29,344 nucleotides of DNA from an uncultured bacterium (GCA_902464375.1 CABQIM010000010.1:1-29344); one strand, 5' to 3'. Counted from the stretch's first letter, positions 15,827 to 23,289 are shown. Translations and numbers: made by a program. Notes: generated from the sequence alone by a model not told the origin.

Positions 15827-17563
15827 ATGAACACAGCCGAATATCTTGTAAAGAAACTGGAAGAACTGGGAGTTAATGATTTTTTCGGACTTCCGGGGGA
15901 TTATAATTTTAATATATTATATGCAGTAGAGAACAATCCTAATACAAATTGGATTGGATGCACAAACGAGCTCAATGCGGGTTATGCAGCAGATGGCTAT
16001 GCAAGACTAAAAGGGTTTGGTGCAATTATAACAACTTATGGAGTTGGAGAATTGAGCGCAATGAACGCAATAGCCGGTTCTAATGCGGAGAATGTTCCGG
16101 TTATCAGTATCGTTGGAGTACCGGCTACAAAAACAATTGAAAACAAAACTTGCGTTCACCATAATTTTCAGGATGTAGATTATCACGCTTGTTTTGAAGC
16201 TTACAAGCCTTTGACAGCAGCATCTGCATACCTTACACGTGACAATGCAAAAATGGAAATCGACAGAATTCTAAAAGTTTTTGTAAAAGAAAGACGTCCG
16301 GTTTATGTTGCAATACCAATGGATATTGCAAAAATGGAAATTACCGGCAATGATGTAAATTATGACTGGACAAGTAATGAAGAAAATTTAAAAGTTGCTG
16401 CCGGTAAAATTGCCGCAAAGATTAATAAATCTGAAAAACCTGTTATTCTTGGCGATTTGTTAGTAAAAAGATTTGATGCACGAATTGAATACAAAGAGTT
16501 TGTAGAAAAAACACGAATTCCTGTTACCAATTTTTTAATGGGTACAAATCTTATTGATATGGATTATGATTTATATTTAGGCGGATATTATGCAAAATTT
16601 GAGAATCCCATTGCACAAGAATATGTAGAAACTACGGACTGCTTAATTGCTGTTGGACCGGTTTATACTGATTTGAATGCATTTGGGTTTAATTTGCCAT
16701 ACAAGATAAATAATCATATTGCGATTTATGGAACCTACACTTATGTAGATGGCGTTAAATATGATAATGTTAAAATGGCTGACGTATTAGATGCTATTAC
16801 AGAATTAGTAGACCCTAAAAATATGCATATTCAAAAACCGATTATCGGATATGAGCACAAAGCAGTATCTAATGACGTATTAACATCTTCTTATATTTAT
16901 CCAAGGTTACAAGAGTTTATAAAAGAAAATGACATTCTTATTGCAGAAACAGGAATTGTTCCGCACGGTGTAGCGCCAATGAAAATGTCAAACAGCGTAG
17001 AGTTTCAAACTCAAACACTTTGGGGTTCTATTGGTTGGGCAACTCCTGCAACTTTAGGTATGTGTGTTGCTAAACCTAAATCTCGTGTTGTGATGATTAC
17101 CGGTGAAGGTTCTCATCAGCTTACGGCAATGGAAATTGGAAATATTTTAAGACGCGGATTAAAGCCTATTATTATTGTTCTTAATAATAGCGGTTACACA
17201 ATTGAGCGTGTACTTTCCGATAGTCCGGATGACAAATTTAACGAAATTATGCAAATGAATTATTCAAAGTTTGCTAGGGTATTTGAAGGAGATGTCTGGT
17301 CTACAAAAGTTACTACGGCAGATGATTTTGACAAGGCATTAAAAGTAACGCAGATTATGAATAAAATGTGCTACATCGAAATTTGCACGGATAAGATGGA
17401 TATGCCAAAACTAACGGAAGAATTGGCTGCTTGTTTAAAAGCTGCGAAGGCTGCTCAAGAAATCAAAGTAGAAAAAAAAGAAGAACCGCAAGAAAAGAAA
17501 GAGAATTCTGCAATGACTTTCGAAACAGTGGTTCACAAAGGAATTATTGAAGATGAAGAATAG
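15827..17563 (+). CDS. Thiamine-diphosphate 2-oxoacid decarboxylase (pyruvate/indolepyruvate type)
   Basis: The enzyme should decarboxylate a 2-oxo acid such as pyruvate or indolepyruvate to an aldehyde. Family residues are present: FGLPGDYNF, the cofactor-activating Glu48 in NELNAGYAADGYAR, and the His111-His112 pair that marks true decarboxylases rather than acetolactate synthases. The C-terminal diphosphate/Mg motif runs from about 426 (GEGSHQLTAMEIG) to NNSGYTIE near 456. Asp of the usual GDG is Glu here, a conservative change. At 578 residues it is longer than usual because of a charged tail of about 35 residues. GGAGAGG precedes the ATG. The end overlaps gmk. The substrate cannot be settled by eye. 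Confidence 0.9.
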   Translation: MNTAEYLVKKLEELGVNDFFGLPGDYNFNILYAVENNPNTNWIGCTNELNAGYAADGYARLKGFGAIITTYGVGELSAMNAIAGSNAENVPVISIVGVPATKTIENKTCVHHNFQDVDYHACFEAYKPLTAASAYLTRDNAKMEIDRILKVFVKERRPVYVAIPMDIAKMEITGNDVNYDWTSNEENLKVAAGKIAAKINKSEKPVILGDLLVKRFDARIEYKEFVEKTRIPVTNFLMGTNLIDMDYDLYLGGYYAKFENPIAQEYVETTDCLIAVGPVYTDLNAFGFNLPYKINNHIAIYGTYTYVDGVKYDNVKMADVLDAITELVDPKNMHIQKPIIGYEHKAVSNDVLTSSYIYPRLQEFIKENDILIAETGIVPHGVAPMKMSNSVEFQTQTLWGSIGWATPATLGMCVAKPKSRVVMITGEGSHQLTAMEIGNILRRGLKPIIIVLNNSGYTIERVLSDSPDDKFNEIMQMNYSKFARVFEGDVWSTKVTTADDFDKALKVTQIMNKMCYIEICTDKMDMPKLTEELAACLKAAKAAQEIKVEKKEEPQEKKENSAMTFETVVHKGIIEDEE

Positions 17564-18101
17564 ATTATTTGTAATATCAGGCTCCTCAGGTGTCGGAAAA
17601 GGAACCGTGATAAAAGAATTTTTAGCAAAGCATCCTGAATTTAAACTCTCAATTTCTTGTACAACTAGAGGAAAAAGAGATGGAGAAGTTCATGGCGAAA
17701 ATTATTTCTTTTTAACCAAAGATGAGTTTAAAAAATGTGTTGAAAATGAAGATTTTTTAGAGTGGGCAGAATTTTCCGGTAATCATTATGGTACGAGAAA
17801 AAGCTTCGTAGAAGATTGCTTGAAAAATGGCGATAATTTGATATTAGAAATTGATACAAAAGGTGCTTTGAACGTTAAAAAGATTATGCCGGAAGCTGTT
17901 TTGATATTTATCGCTCCACCTTCTCTTGAAGAACTGGAATCAAGATTACGTGGGCGACATACAGAAACAGAAGAAGCTATTCAAAAAAGACTTGCTTCTA
18001 TCAAATTGGAAATGGAAAACTCTAAACACTTTGATTATAGAATTGTCAATGATGAGATTGCTAATGCGGTTAAAGGTTTAGAAAAAATCATGATTGGATG
18101 A
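17553..18101 (+). CDS. gmk: Guanylate kinase
   Basis: Guanylate kinase phosphorylates GMP to GDP with ATP and is essential for purine supply. The 182-residue product has the P-loop GSSGVGKGT (residues 10-18) and the GMP-binding segment SCTTRGKRDGEVHGENYFF. The LEWAEFSGNHYGT segment, the ILEIDTKGALNVK strand and the lid Arg region RLRGRHTETEEAI follow. I start at ATG 17553; a TTG two codons earlier is in frame. The start lies 11 bases inside the preceding decarboxylase gene, with AAAGGA upstream, so translation is probably coupled despite unrelated functions. Confidence 0.97.
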   Translation: MKNRLFVISGSSGVGKGTVIKEFLAKHPEFKLSISCTTRGKRDGEVHGENYFFLTKDEFKKCVENEDFLEWAEFSGNHYGTRKSFVEDCLKNGDNLILEIDTKGALNVKKIMPEAVLIFIAPPSLEELESRLRGRHTETEEAIQKRLASIKLEMENSKHFDYRIVNDEIANAVKGLEKIMIG

Positions 18102-18181
18102 AATTTCAATTAATAAGGTGGGAACCGCTTCGTTATTTCTATCCTACGACCACGATTATTTCATCAAATGGAACAGTTTGA
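18098..18181 (+). CDS. Possible 27-codon ORF coupled to gmk
   Basis: An ATG that overlaps the gmk stop in ATGA opens a 27-codon frame, MKFQLIRWEPLRYFYPTTTI onward, closing at TGA 18179-18181 inside the next promoter's -35 element. It has no ribosome-binding site of its own. It may be chance and is listed only because of the coupling-type overlap. Confidence 0.15.
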   Translation: MKFQLIRWEPLRYFYPTTTIISSNGTV

Positions 18182-18242
18182 CGAAATAGCGGATTTCACC
18201 TATAATCAATATGTATTATAAAATTTTAATGGGAGTGGGAGT
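18158..18242 (+). promoter_or_regulatory. Glycosyltransferase promoter with operator-like inverted repeat
   Basis: TTGACG (18178-18183), 17 bases, TATAAT (18201-18206) is a near-consensus promoter. ATTTCATCAAA (18158-18168) and TTTGACGAAAT (18177-18187) form an inverted repeat (10 of 11 pairs, 8-base gap) covering the -35, as a repressor operator would. The region from the -35 to the start codon is copied at 19706-19776. GGGAG provides the ribosome-binding site. Confidence 0.65.
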
Positions 18243-18968
18243 ATGACAAAAAATGTTATCTGCATAAAATGGGGAACAAAATTTGGACCTGAATACGTAA
18301 ACAGACTTTATAAAATGGTTCAAAAGAATTTAAGTTTGCCACATAGATTTGTATGTTTTACAGATAGTGCTGATGGCTTGGCAGACGGTATCGAGGTTAG
18401 AGAACTTCCACCTTATGAAGATAATCCGAATATTGGAGATAAAGGCTGGAGAAAATTGTCTTTGTTCAATGAACAATTAGCGGATTTAGAAGGAACAGCT
18501 CTTTTCTTGGATTTAGATATAGTAATCAGAAGTGATTTGACTCCATTTTTTGAAGCAGAAGGTGAATTCTTAATCGTTAAGGATTGGGATTTTCCTAATG
18601 ATATTATCGGAAACTCTTCTGTATTTCGTTTTGAAGTTGGTAAACATCCGGAAGTTTTGCAGAATTTCTACAAACTTGGTAACGAAATTCGTCACGATTA
18701 TAAAAACGAACAAGCATTCCTTTCTTACGAAATGGAGAAAAAAGGTATTCTTAAATATTGGGACAGCTCTTGGTGCGTAAGCTTCAAACGTAATTGTTTG
18801 CAGCCATTCCCGCTTAATTTTTTCAAGATGCCAAGAGATCCACAAGAAGCAAAAATTATTGTATTCCATGGTCGTCCAACTCCGGAACAAGCTTATGCAG
18901 GCTTTATGGGTAAAGGCGGTTTGAGATACGTTAAACCAACTAAATGGCTTGATAAATATTGGGCTTAG
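18243..18968 (+). CDS. Predicted glycosyltransferase
   Basis: The 241-residue soluble protein has the outline of a GT-A glycosyltransferase. An N-terminal beta-strand reads NVICIKWGTKFGPEYV. A donor-binding DxD motif is at Asp90-Leu-Asp92 in LFLDLDIVI. There is a WDFPNDIIGNSSVFRF acceptor-side segment and a C-terminal HGRPTP motif like the HGxxKP that helps bind metal and UDP in GT8-like enzymes. There is no membrane segment. The sugar and acceptor are unknown; surface polysaccharide or lipid A core assembly is plausible because waaA lies 0.9 kb downstream under a copy of the same promoter. Confidence 0.78.
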   Translation: MTKNVICIKWGTKFGPEYVNRLYKMVQKNLSLPHRFVCFTDSADGLADGIEVRELPPYEDNPNIGDKGWRKLSLFNEQLADLEGTALFLDLDIVIRSDLTPFFEAEGEFLIVKDWDFPNDIIGNSSVFRFEVGKHPEVLQNFYKLGNEIRHDYKNEQAFLSYEMEKKGILKYWDSSWCVSFKRNCLQPFPLNFFKMPRDPQEAKIIVFHGRPTPEQAYAGFMGKGGLRYVKPTKWLDKYWA

Positions 18969-18986
18969 TTGAGTTTTTATAAAATT

Positions 18987-19058
18987 GTAGGTCGTGTTGC
19001 ACGACCTTAAAATTTATATATTTGTCGTGTTGGATGACAATTGTCCAACACGACCTAC
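18987..19058. repeat. Double-hairpin palindromic repeat (TGTAGGTCGTGTTG...)
   Basis: The ends GTAGGTCGTGTTG (18987-18999) and CAACACGACCTAC (19046-19058) are perfect inverted repeats. Two nested hairpins are also perfect: GGTCGTG/CACGACC with loop TTG (18990-19006), and GTCGTGTTGGA/TCCAACACGAC (19024-19034 and 19044-19054). It lies exactly between two convergent genes and may end transcription from both sides. The start matches the small repeat at 7412. Confidence 0.75.
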
Positions 19059-19081
19059 GAACGATCTATTTCTTCTAGCTA

Positions 19082-19582
19082 CTACTTATTGCTGCTTTTT
19101 CCAGAGATATTATCAACAATTATTTTTTCATTTAAACTTATAGCGTTCCCATCTTCACTGGAAGGAGAAGTTACTGATTTTATTAAAGAGTTTAATTTTT
19201 GAAAATTTCTATTTGCTTTAACTGAATCTCCTAATATTTCTGAGTGTAATGGTAAATATGACTCTGCAAATACAATAGCATCATTCATATTGTCTTTATC
19301 TTCTTTTGAATTTTGAAAATTTGTTTTTATTGTATTATTTAAAATTTCTTTGTTTTGTTCAGCTTTCATTTTTGCATCATTTTCCTGTATATGACCTGTA
19401 TAAAACAGACCTGATAATGTAGCCACGAATCCTAGCGCAAAAATGCTTGCGCAACCAAATTCTTGCTTACTACAACCAAAATTCGGATGAGAATTTTGGT
19501 TATCAGCTCTTTGAATATTATTACATTGAGGTGAATTAAATGATTTAGCATTATAACAATAAGCAATTGGATTAATTTTCAT
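19082..19582 (-). CDS. Uncharacterised protein with one membrane segment
   Basis: I recognise no domain. The 166-residue product begins MKINPIAYCYNAKSFNS and has HPNFG near residue 33, an N-terminal style I recall from many Gastranaerophilales proteins. A single hydrophobic helix (about 46-64, ASIFALGFVATLSGLFYTG) is followed by a hydrophilic, Asn/Ser/Lys-rich helical tail. The topology is therefore probably a short N-terminal segment, one membrane pass and a soluble C-terminal part. AGGAG precedes the ATG. It stands alone between the glycosyltransferase and waaA on the opposite strand. Confidence 0.7.
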   Translation of the reverse strand: MKINPIAYCYNAKSFNSPQCNNIQRADNQNSHPNFGCSKQEFGCASIFALGFVATLSGLFYTGHIQENDAKMKAEQNKEILNNTIKTNFQNSKEDKDNMNDAIVFAESYLPLHSEILGDSVKANRNFQKLNSLIKSVTSPSSEDGNAISLNEKIIVDNISGKSSNK

Positions 19583-19705
19583 AAAATACTCCTTATTAAT
19601 ATCTACAAGAGTAATAAAACCTCAAAACATAGTTTTTGCTAGTTATATAAATAACTTGTTACAAAAGTCAATAGTCGTAATTCAAGGCTTCCCTGACAAT
19701 AACTA

Positions 19706-19776
19706 TTTGACGAAGTTGTTAATTTTACCTATAATCAATATGTATTATGAATTTTTAACCGAAGTGGGAGTATGGC
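19706..19776 (+). promoter_or_regulatory. Second copy of the glycosyltransferase promoter and leader
   Basis: TTGACG (19707-19712), 17 bases and TATAAT (19730-19735) match the promoter at 18178-18206. The identity continues through ACCTATAATCAATATGTATT and GTGGGAGTATG. The ATG opens only five codons (MAEFV) before a TAG, so the copy is either a leader peptide or the stump of a lost paralogue. The upstream operator arm of the first copy is missing here. It should now drive waaA, giving a leader of about 100 bases. Confidence 0.7.
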
Positions 19777-19841
19777 AGAATTTGTATAGGATTTGATACT
19801 ATTTTTTGTCAGGATTACGTGAGGTTCAACAAGGAGAAAAA

Positions 19842-21083
19842 ATGCTTTTTATAGAAGTTGTTACAACAATTTTGTTCTATCTTTTTTTACCGTTTTATTT
19901 TGTGGAAAGAGTTTTGCACAAAAAATCTTACGGTTGGAAAGAAAAATTTGGTAACGTAAAAAAGTTTAGTAAAGATGATAAAGTTATACTTGTCCACGGT
20001 TGTTCAGTTGGCGAGTCTTTGGCGGTAGAAAATCTATTAAAAGTAATCAAAGAAAAATTTCCGGAACACAAACTTGTGATGACAACTTTTACTTATGCAG
20101 GTCAACAAATTGCGCAGAAAAAATTTGCAAATATTGCGGATTACGTTACGTATTTCCCTTTCGATATTGCGCCATTTGTTAATAAGTTTTTATCAAGAAT
20201 TAATCCGGAAATGGTAATTATTGTGGAAACAGAAATTTGGCCGTATTTCGCTTATAGCTGCAAAAAAAGACAAATTCCTTTATACATAATTAATGCAAGA
20301 ATTTCGGATACTTCTTATAATTCTTATAAAAAAATGAAATTCTTCTTCAAAAATGTGTTCAAAAATTACTCCGGCGTTTTGGCTCAAAGCAATGAAGACA
20401 AAGAAAAATTCATTTCTATCGGTTTAGATTCTGAAAAAGCGGAGCTTATGGGAAATTTGAAATTCGATATTGAAGCAACTGCCGAGAAAGTTGATATCGG
20501 TCAAGAAGGCTATCGTGTCTTTATTGCAGGCAGTACGCACCATCAAGAAAACGAAATTGTTATAAAAACTTATAAAGACTTAAAAGCAAAGTATTCTGAT
20601 TTAAAATTCTTAATTGCCCCAAGACATTTAGAACGTGTTGGAGAAATCAAAGACTTGTTAGAAAAGTACAGTTTATCTTACGAATTGCGTTCAGAAAATG
20701 GCAGATTATCTGATAAAGTTGATGTTTTAGTATTGGATACTTTAGGCGAACTCAAAAAAATGTATTCAGTTTCCGATGTTGCTTATATTGGCGGAAGCTT
20801 TAATAAGACAGGCGGACATAACCCTCTTGAGGCTGCAATTTTTGATAAACCTGTTATATCAGGACCTTCAATTTTTAATTTTAAAGATATTTACGAAATT
20901 CTTTGCAAGTCTGGTGCCGGAAAAGTAGTCAAGATACCGGATGAGTTATTTTCTTATCTGGATGAATTATTTGGTAATTCTGAAACGTATAACAAAACAA
21001 AAGCCGCTTGTAAGAATGTTTTTGACTCTCAACGTGGCGCAATAGAATTTGTGATTAATAAAATGAAAGATGTATTAAACTAA
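19842..21083 (+). CDS. waaA: Kdo transferase (3-deoxy-D-manno-octulosonic acid transferase)
   Basis: WaaA (KdtA) adds Kdo to lipid A precursor at the inner membrane, so its presence implies lipopolysaccharide and an outer membrane. An N-terminal membrane anchor (residues 1-20) is followed by the GT30 N-domain with catalytic Glu58 in HGCSVGESLAVENLL. WPYFAYSCKK and IINARIS follow, and the C-terminal CMP-Kdo-binding part includes YIGGSF and GGHNPLEAA. I start at ATG 19842 (413 residues), where AAGGAG lies 5 bases upstream. A TTG at 19806 is in frame but lacks a site. It is transcribed from a duplicated promoter. Confidence 0.95.
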   Translation: MLFIEVVTTILFYLFLPFYFVERVLHKKSYGWKEKFGNVKKFSKDDKVILVHGCSVGESLAVENLLKVIKEKFPEHKLVMTTFTYAGQQIAQKKFANIADYVTYFPFDIAPFVNKFLSRINPEMVIIVETEIWPYFAYSCKKRQIPLYIINARISDTSYNSYKKMKFFFKNVFKNYSGVLAQSNEDKEKFISIGLDSEKAELMGNLKFDIEATAEKVDIGQEGYRVFIAGSTHHQENEIVIKTYKDLKAKYSDLKFLIAPRHLERVGEIKDLLEKYSLSYELRSENGRLSDKVDVLVLDTLGELKKMYSVSDVAYIGGSFNKTGGHNPLEAAIFDKPVISGPSIFNFKDIYEILCKSGAGKVVKIPDELFSYLDELFGNSETYNKTKAACKNVFDSQRGAIEFVINKMKDVLN

Positions 21084-21132
21084 TTGGTATTTTAATCTAG
21101 TCAATCTATTGCCAAAAAGTTTAATGAAAATG

Positions 21133-21167
21133 TGAGGATTCAAGTTTAATATAATAAAGAATCCTCA
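21133..21167. other. Nine-base-pair hairpin after waaA
   Basis: TGAGGATTC (21133-21141) and GAATCCTCA (21159-21167) are perfect inverted repeats with a 17-base AT-rich loop. There is no T-tract, so it is not itself a classical terminator; it lies just before one. Confidence 0.5.
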
Positions 21168-21180
21168 TCGCTCAAACTTT

Positions 21181-21210
21181 CCTCTCTTTTTTGTAAAGAG
21201 AGGTTTCTTT
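21181..21210 (+). terminator. Rho-independent terminator of waaA
   Basis: A perfect 9-bp stem CCTCTCTTT (21181-21189) with AAAGAGAGG (21195-21203), loop TTTGT, then TTTCTTT. It lies about 100 bases after waaA. The promoter of the next gene overlaps its right half. Confidence 0.85.
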
Positions 21211-21226
21211 ATGTTATAACATAATT
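21191..21226 (+). promoter_or_regulatory. Extended -10 promoter of the radical SAM gene, apparently leaderless
   Basis: TG-T-TATAAC (21212-21220) is an extended -10 that ends 6 bases before the ATG. A partial -35 TTGTAA (21191-21196) is embedded in the preceding terminator hairpin. No ribosome-binding site lies in the usual window, so transcription should start at or next to the start codon. Confidence 0.5.
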
Positions 21227-22306
21227 ATGAACTATTCTAATTTATTTGATTTGGCGAGAGATTTTTATACTTCATTTTCTTATAATGACAGATATGGCAA
21301 AGCAAAAATTCCATTTCGATATTTTCTGGAACTTACTTATCGATGCAATCTTGCTTGTCCTTATTGTTATGTCGGCAAAGACCGTAATAAACAGGAATTA
21401 ACACTGGAAGAATGGAAAAAAGTTATAGACCAATTGCCTTTCTATTCCATTGCTACACTTGTTGGCGGCGAACCTTTATTAAGAAAAGATTTTATTGATA
21501 TTCTTGCGTACACTTCAAAAAAAATAATGAATAAAGTCCACGTCGTGTCCAATGGAATCTTGATAAATGATGAAATTATCAATGCTTTTATTAAGTACAA
21601 ACTTCTGTTATTATCTGTTTCACTGGATGGTTATGGTGATACACATGATAAAAACAGAGGTAAAACAGGAATTTTTGACACAATTGTTTCTAATTTGGAA
21701 AATTTAAAATCACGAAGAAAGAATCAAATGGTTGACATAAAGACAATTGTTCTTCCAAACAATCTTGATGACTTACCTAAATTGTACAAACTTTGTTGTG
21801 ATATGAATTTTGAATTTCTCTCAATTTCTTTTTTGCGTAACAACAATTGGAAGCAAAATTCTATTTTGCAAGAAAGCTTCATACCGGAATTCAAGGATAA
21901 CTACCCAATAATGCTTTATTTTGATATGGAACATTTTAAGGAAGTTTATAGAGAAATAGAGAGTATAAAAGGTAGAACAAAATTAAGATTCTCTCCAAAA
22001 TTTGAATATAATAAAGAGCCGCTTGCTGCTATAGAGAAGTTTTTCACATTAGCAGAAGACACTCCAATTACGGATATTTACAAACCTTGCACATATCCTT
22101 ATAACAATATGATGATTAATCCGGAAGGTTTTGTATATCCTTGTCTTTCGCAAAAAATTGGCAACGTAAAAGAAAAAAGCTTGAAAGAGCTTTTTAATGC
22201 TCCACATTATTGCTGTTTTCGCAAAAACTTAAAAGCCAGTGGTGGTTTGTTTGGCGCATGTCAACTTTGTTGCGAGTTGCAAGTGAAAGAAAATAAAAAT
22301 TCGTAA
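21227..22306 (+). CDS. Radical SAM enzyme with SPASM-like C-terminus
   Basis: The 359-residue enzyme should use S-adenosylmethionine and a [4Fe-4S] cluster held by Cys40, Cys44 and Cys47 (CNLACPYC). The core continues with VGGEPLLRKDF, VVSNGILI and SVSLDGYGDTHDKNRG. The C-terminal third has the SPASM layout: CTYPYNNMMINPEGFVYPC, then GNVKEKSLKELFN and cysteines in CC and CQLCC, able to hold auxiliary clusters. Such enzymes modify ribosomal peptides, mature enzymes or make cofactors (PqqE, anSME and sactionine types). No obvious precursor peptide adjoins it, so the substrate is open. It appears to be a single-gene unit. Confidence 0.9.
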   Translation: MNYSNLFDLARDFYTSFSYNDRYGKAKIPFRYFLELTYRCNLACPYCYVGKDRNKQELTLEEWKKVIDQLPFYSIATLVGGEPLLRKDFIDILAYTSKKIMNKVHVVSNGILINDEIINAFIKYKLLLLSVSLDGYGDTHDKNRGKTGIFDTIVSNLENLKSRRKNQMVDIKTIVLPNNLDDLPKLYKLCCDMNFEFLSISFLRNNNWKQNSILQESFIPEFKDNYPIMLYFDMEHFKEVYREIESIKGRTKLRFSPKFEYNKEPLAAIEKFFTLAEDTPITDIYKPCTYPYNNMMINPEGFVYPCLSQKIGNVKEKSLKELFNAPHYCCFRKNLKASGGLFGACQLCCELQVKENKNS

Positions 22307-22345
22307 ACACCACCTAATTAATATCCACAATCTAGGTGCAAAATC

Positions 22346-22678
22346 CTATTGGAAATTATAAGTGAATGAACGACTGATTGAAGCATCAACAGCACTTTGA
22401 GCAGATTGCATTTCTGCATCAACCATTTTAAGCCTATTCTGGTATTCCTGCATTTGCAAATCAAGTTTCTTTTCTAATATAACAAGCTTATCTCTTCTTG
22501 CTTCCAGTTGTTTAACCGCAGGATTATCAGGATCCAAATCATTGCCAAGTGCCATAATTTCGTCAGACGAAGCAACCAATTCCATCTTGGCAGATGCAAT
22601 CCACTGTATCTTTGTTTCCAGCGTTATCTTATACGCTGTAAGGTACATCATTCTGAAACTTGAGGCAATTAATCCCAT
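22346..22678 (-). CDS. Short protein sharing both termini with the 576-residue neighbour
   Basis: The 110-residue helical protein begins MGLIASSFRMMYLTAYK. Aligned without gaps to the start of the 576-residue protein encoded at 24523-26253, it shares 14 of the first 38 residues: M1, G2, A5, S6, R9, L13, K17, E21, Q25 and others, mostly at i, i+4 spacing. Its end (RLKMVDAE, then SISRSFTYNF) also matches the larger protein's end (RLKQLDTE, then IEKSFKTF). It is thus a minimal version lacking the large central region. AAGGA precedes the ATG. It lies 12 bases behind the 91-codon gene, in one operon. The function is unknown. Confidence 0.75.
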   Translation of the reverse strand: MGLIASSFRMMYLTAYKITLETKIQWIASAKMELVASSDEIMALGNDLDPDNPAVKQLEARRDKLVILEKKLDLQMQEYQNRLKMVDAEMQSAQSAVDASISRSFTYNFQ

Positions 22679-22690
22679 AATTTGTTCCTT

Positions 22691-22966
22691 CTACCTTGTT
22701 TCGTTTAGATTCTTGCCTTTCAGGAATGTGTGTTCATTACTTTCTGCAATCAAGCTTTCCATTTTGTGTAACTGATGCTTGTGGTAATTTACTCTGTACT
22801 TAGCCATCTTTAACTTCTGTCTGATGGTAAGCATGTCCTTAAGACTAGAAAGTAAACTCACGGCGAGTGCTTTGAATGGATTTTTCCGTTTGAAAAACGA
22901 ACGGGCAAAATTCATAAAGTTTACGAACCGTTTCATACTATCTTGTAGTTCTTCACGCATAAGCAT
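22691..22966 (-). CDS. Small basic protein upstream of the 110-residue gene
   Basis: The 91-residue, strongly basic protein (MLMREELQDSMKRFVNFMNF onward) has an amphipathic N-terminal half with RSFFKRKNPFKALAVSLLSS. A helical second half is rich in Lys and His. I recognise no family. The segment FVNFMNFAR resembles FVNFCNEIR in the 75-residue protein encoded just upstream, suggesting distant relationship. GGAG lies 3 bases before this ATG but 9 bases before the next ATG (22960), so the real start may be two codons later. It is in one operon with the 110-residue gene. Confidence 0.62.
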   Translation of the reverse strand: MLMREELQDSMKRFVNFMNFARSFFKRKNPFKALAVSLLSSLKDMLTIRQKLKMAKYRVNYHKHQLHKMESLIAESNEHTFLKGKNLNETR

Positions 22967-23061
22967 TTGCTCCTATACGATCTAAGCCTACATGTATTAT
23001 AAAACATGTAAACCCTAAAAATTGCTTTTTTACAGATTTCGTATTTACATTTGTTAACATA

Positions 23062-23289
23062 TTATTTCGAACTAGTCCTATTTCCGGTAATGCTATTGAA
23101 GATAAACCTATTTTTGTAGTATTCATCTTTTGCTACATTATTTATCGGCATTTTTTTCAAAAACTTTAGCTCTTTATGGTTGTAATACCGAATTTCGTTA
23201 CAAAAATTTACAAAGTTAGATATAGCTTTGACTAAAGCATTATTTAGAAAAATATCAAGCATTATTCTGAAAAAAGTGCGTCCTTGCAT
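23062..23289 (-). CDS. Small basic protein with FVNFxN motif
   Basis: The 75-residue product begins MQGRTFFRIMLDIFLNNALV and contains FVNFCNEIRYYN, similar to FVNFMNFAR in the next gene of the cluster. The rest is basic and unremarkable, with no signal peptide. AGAGAGAG lies 3-4 bases before the ATG. Four tandem 8-base repeats lie just upstream. It could be a diverged relative of the 91-residue gene, or a degenerating one; the 95-base gap to that gene makes co-transcription possible. The function is unknown. Confidence 0.5.
   Translation of the reverse strand: MQGRTFFRIMLDIFLNNALVKAISNFVNFCNEIRYYNHKELKFLKKMPINNVAKDEYYKNRFIFNSITGNRTSSK

Noticed and set aside
19806..19841. TTG start 12 codons upstream for waaA
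   Set aside because: There is no ribosome-binding site for it, while ATG 19842 has AAGGAG at ideal distance and gives a family-like N-terminus.
22311..22338. CACCTA/TAGGTG inverted repeat between the radical SAM and 110-residue genes
   Set aside because: Only 6 bp with a long loop and no T-tract; too weak to call a terminator.
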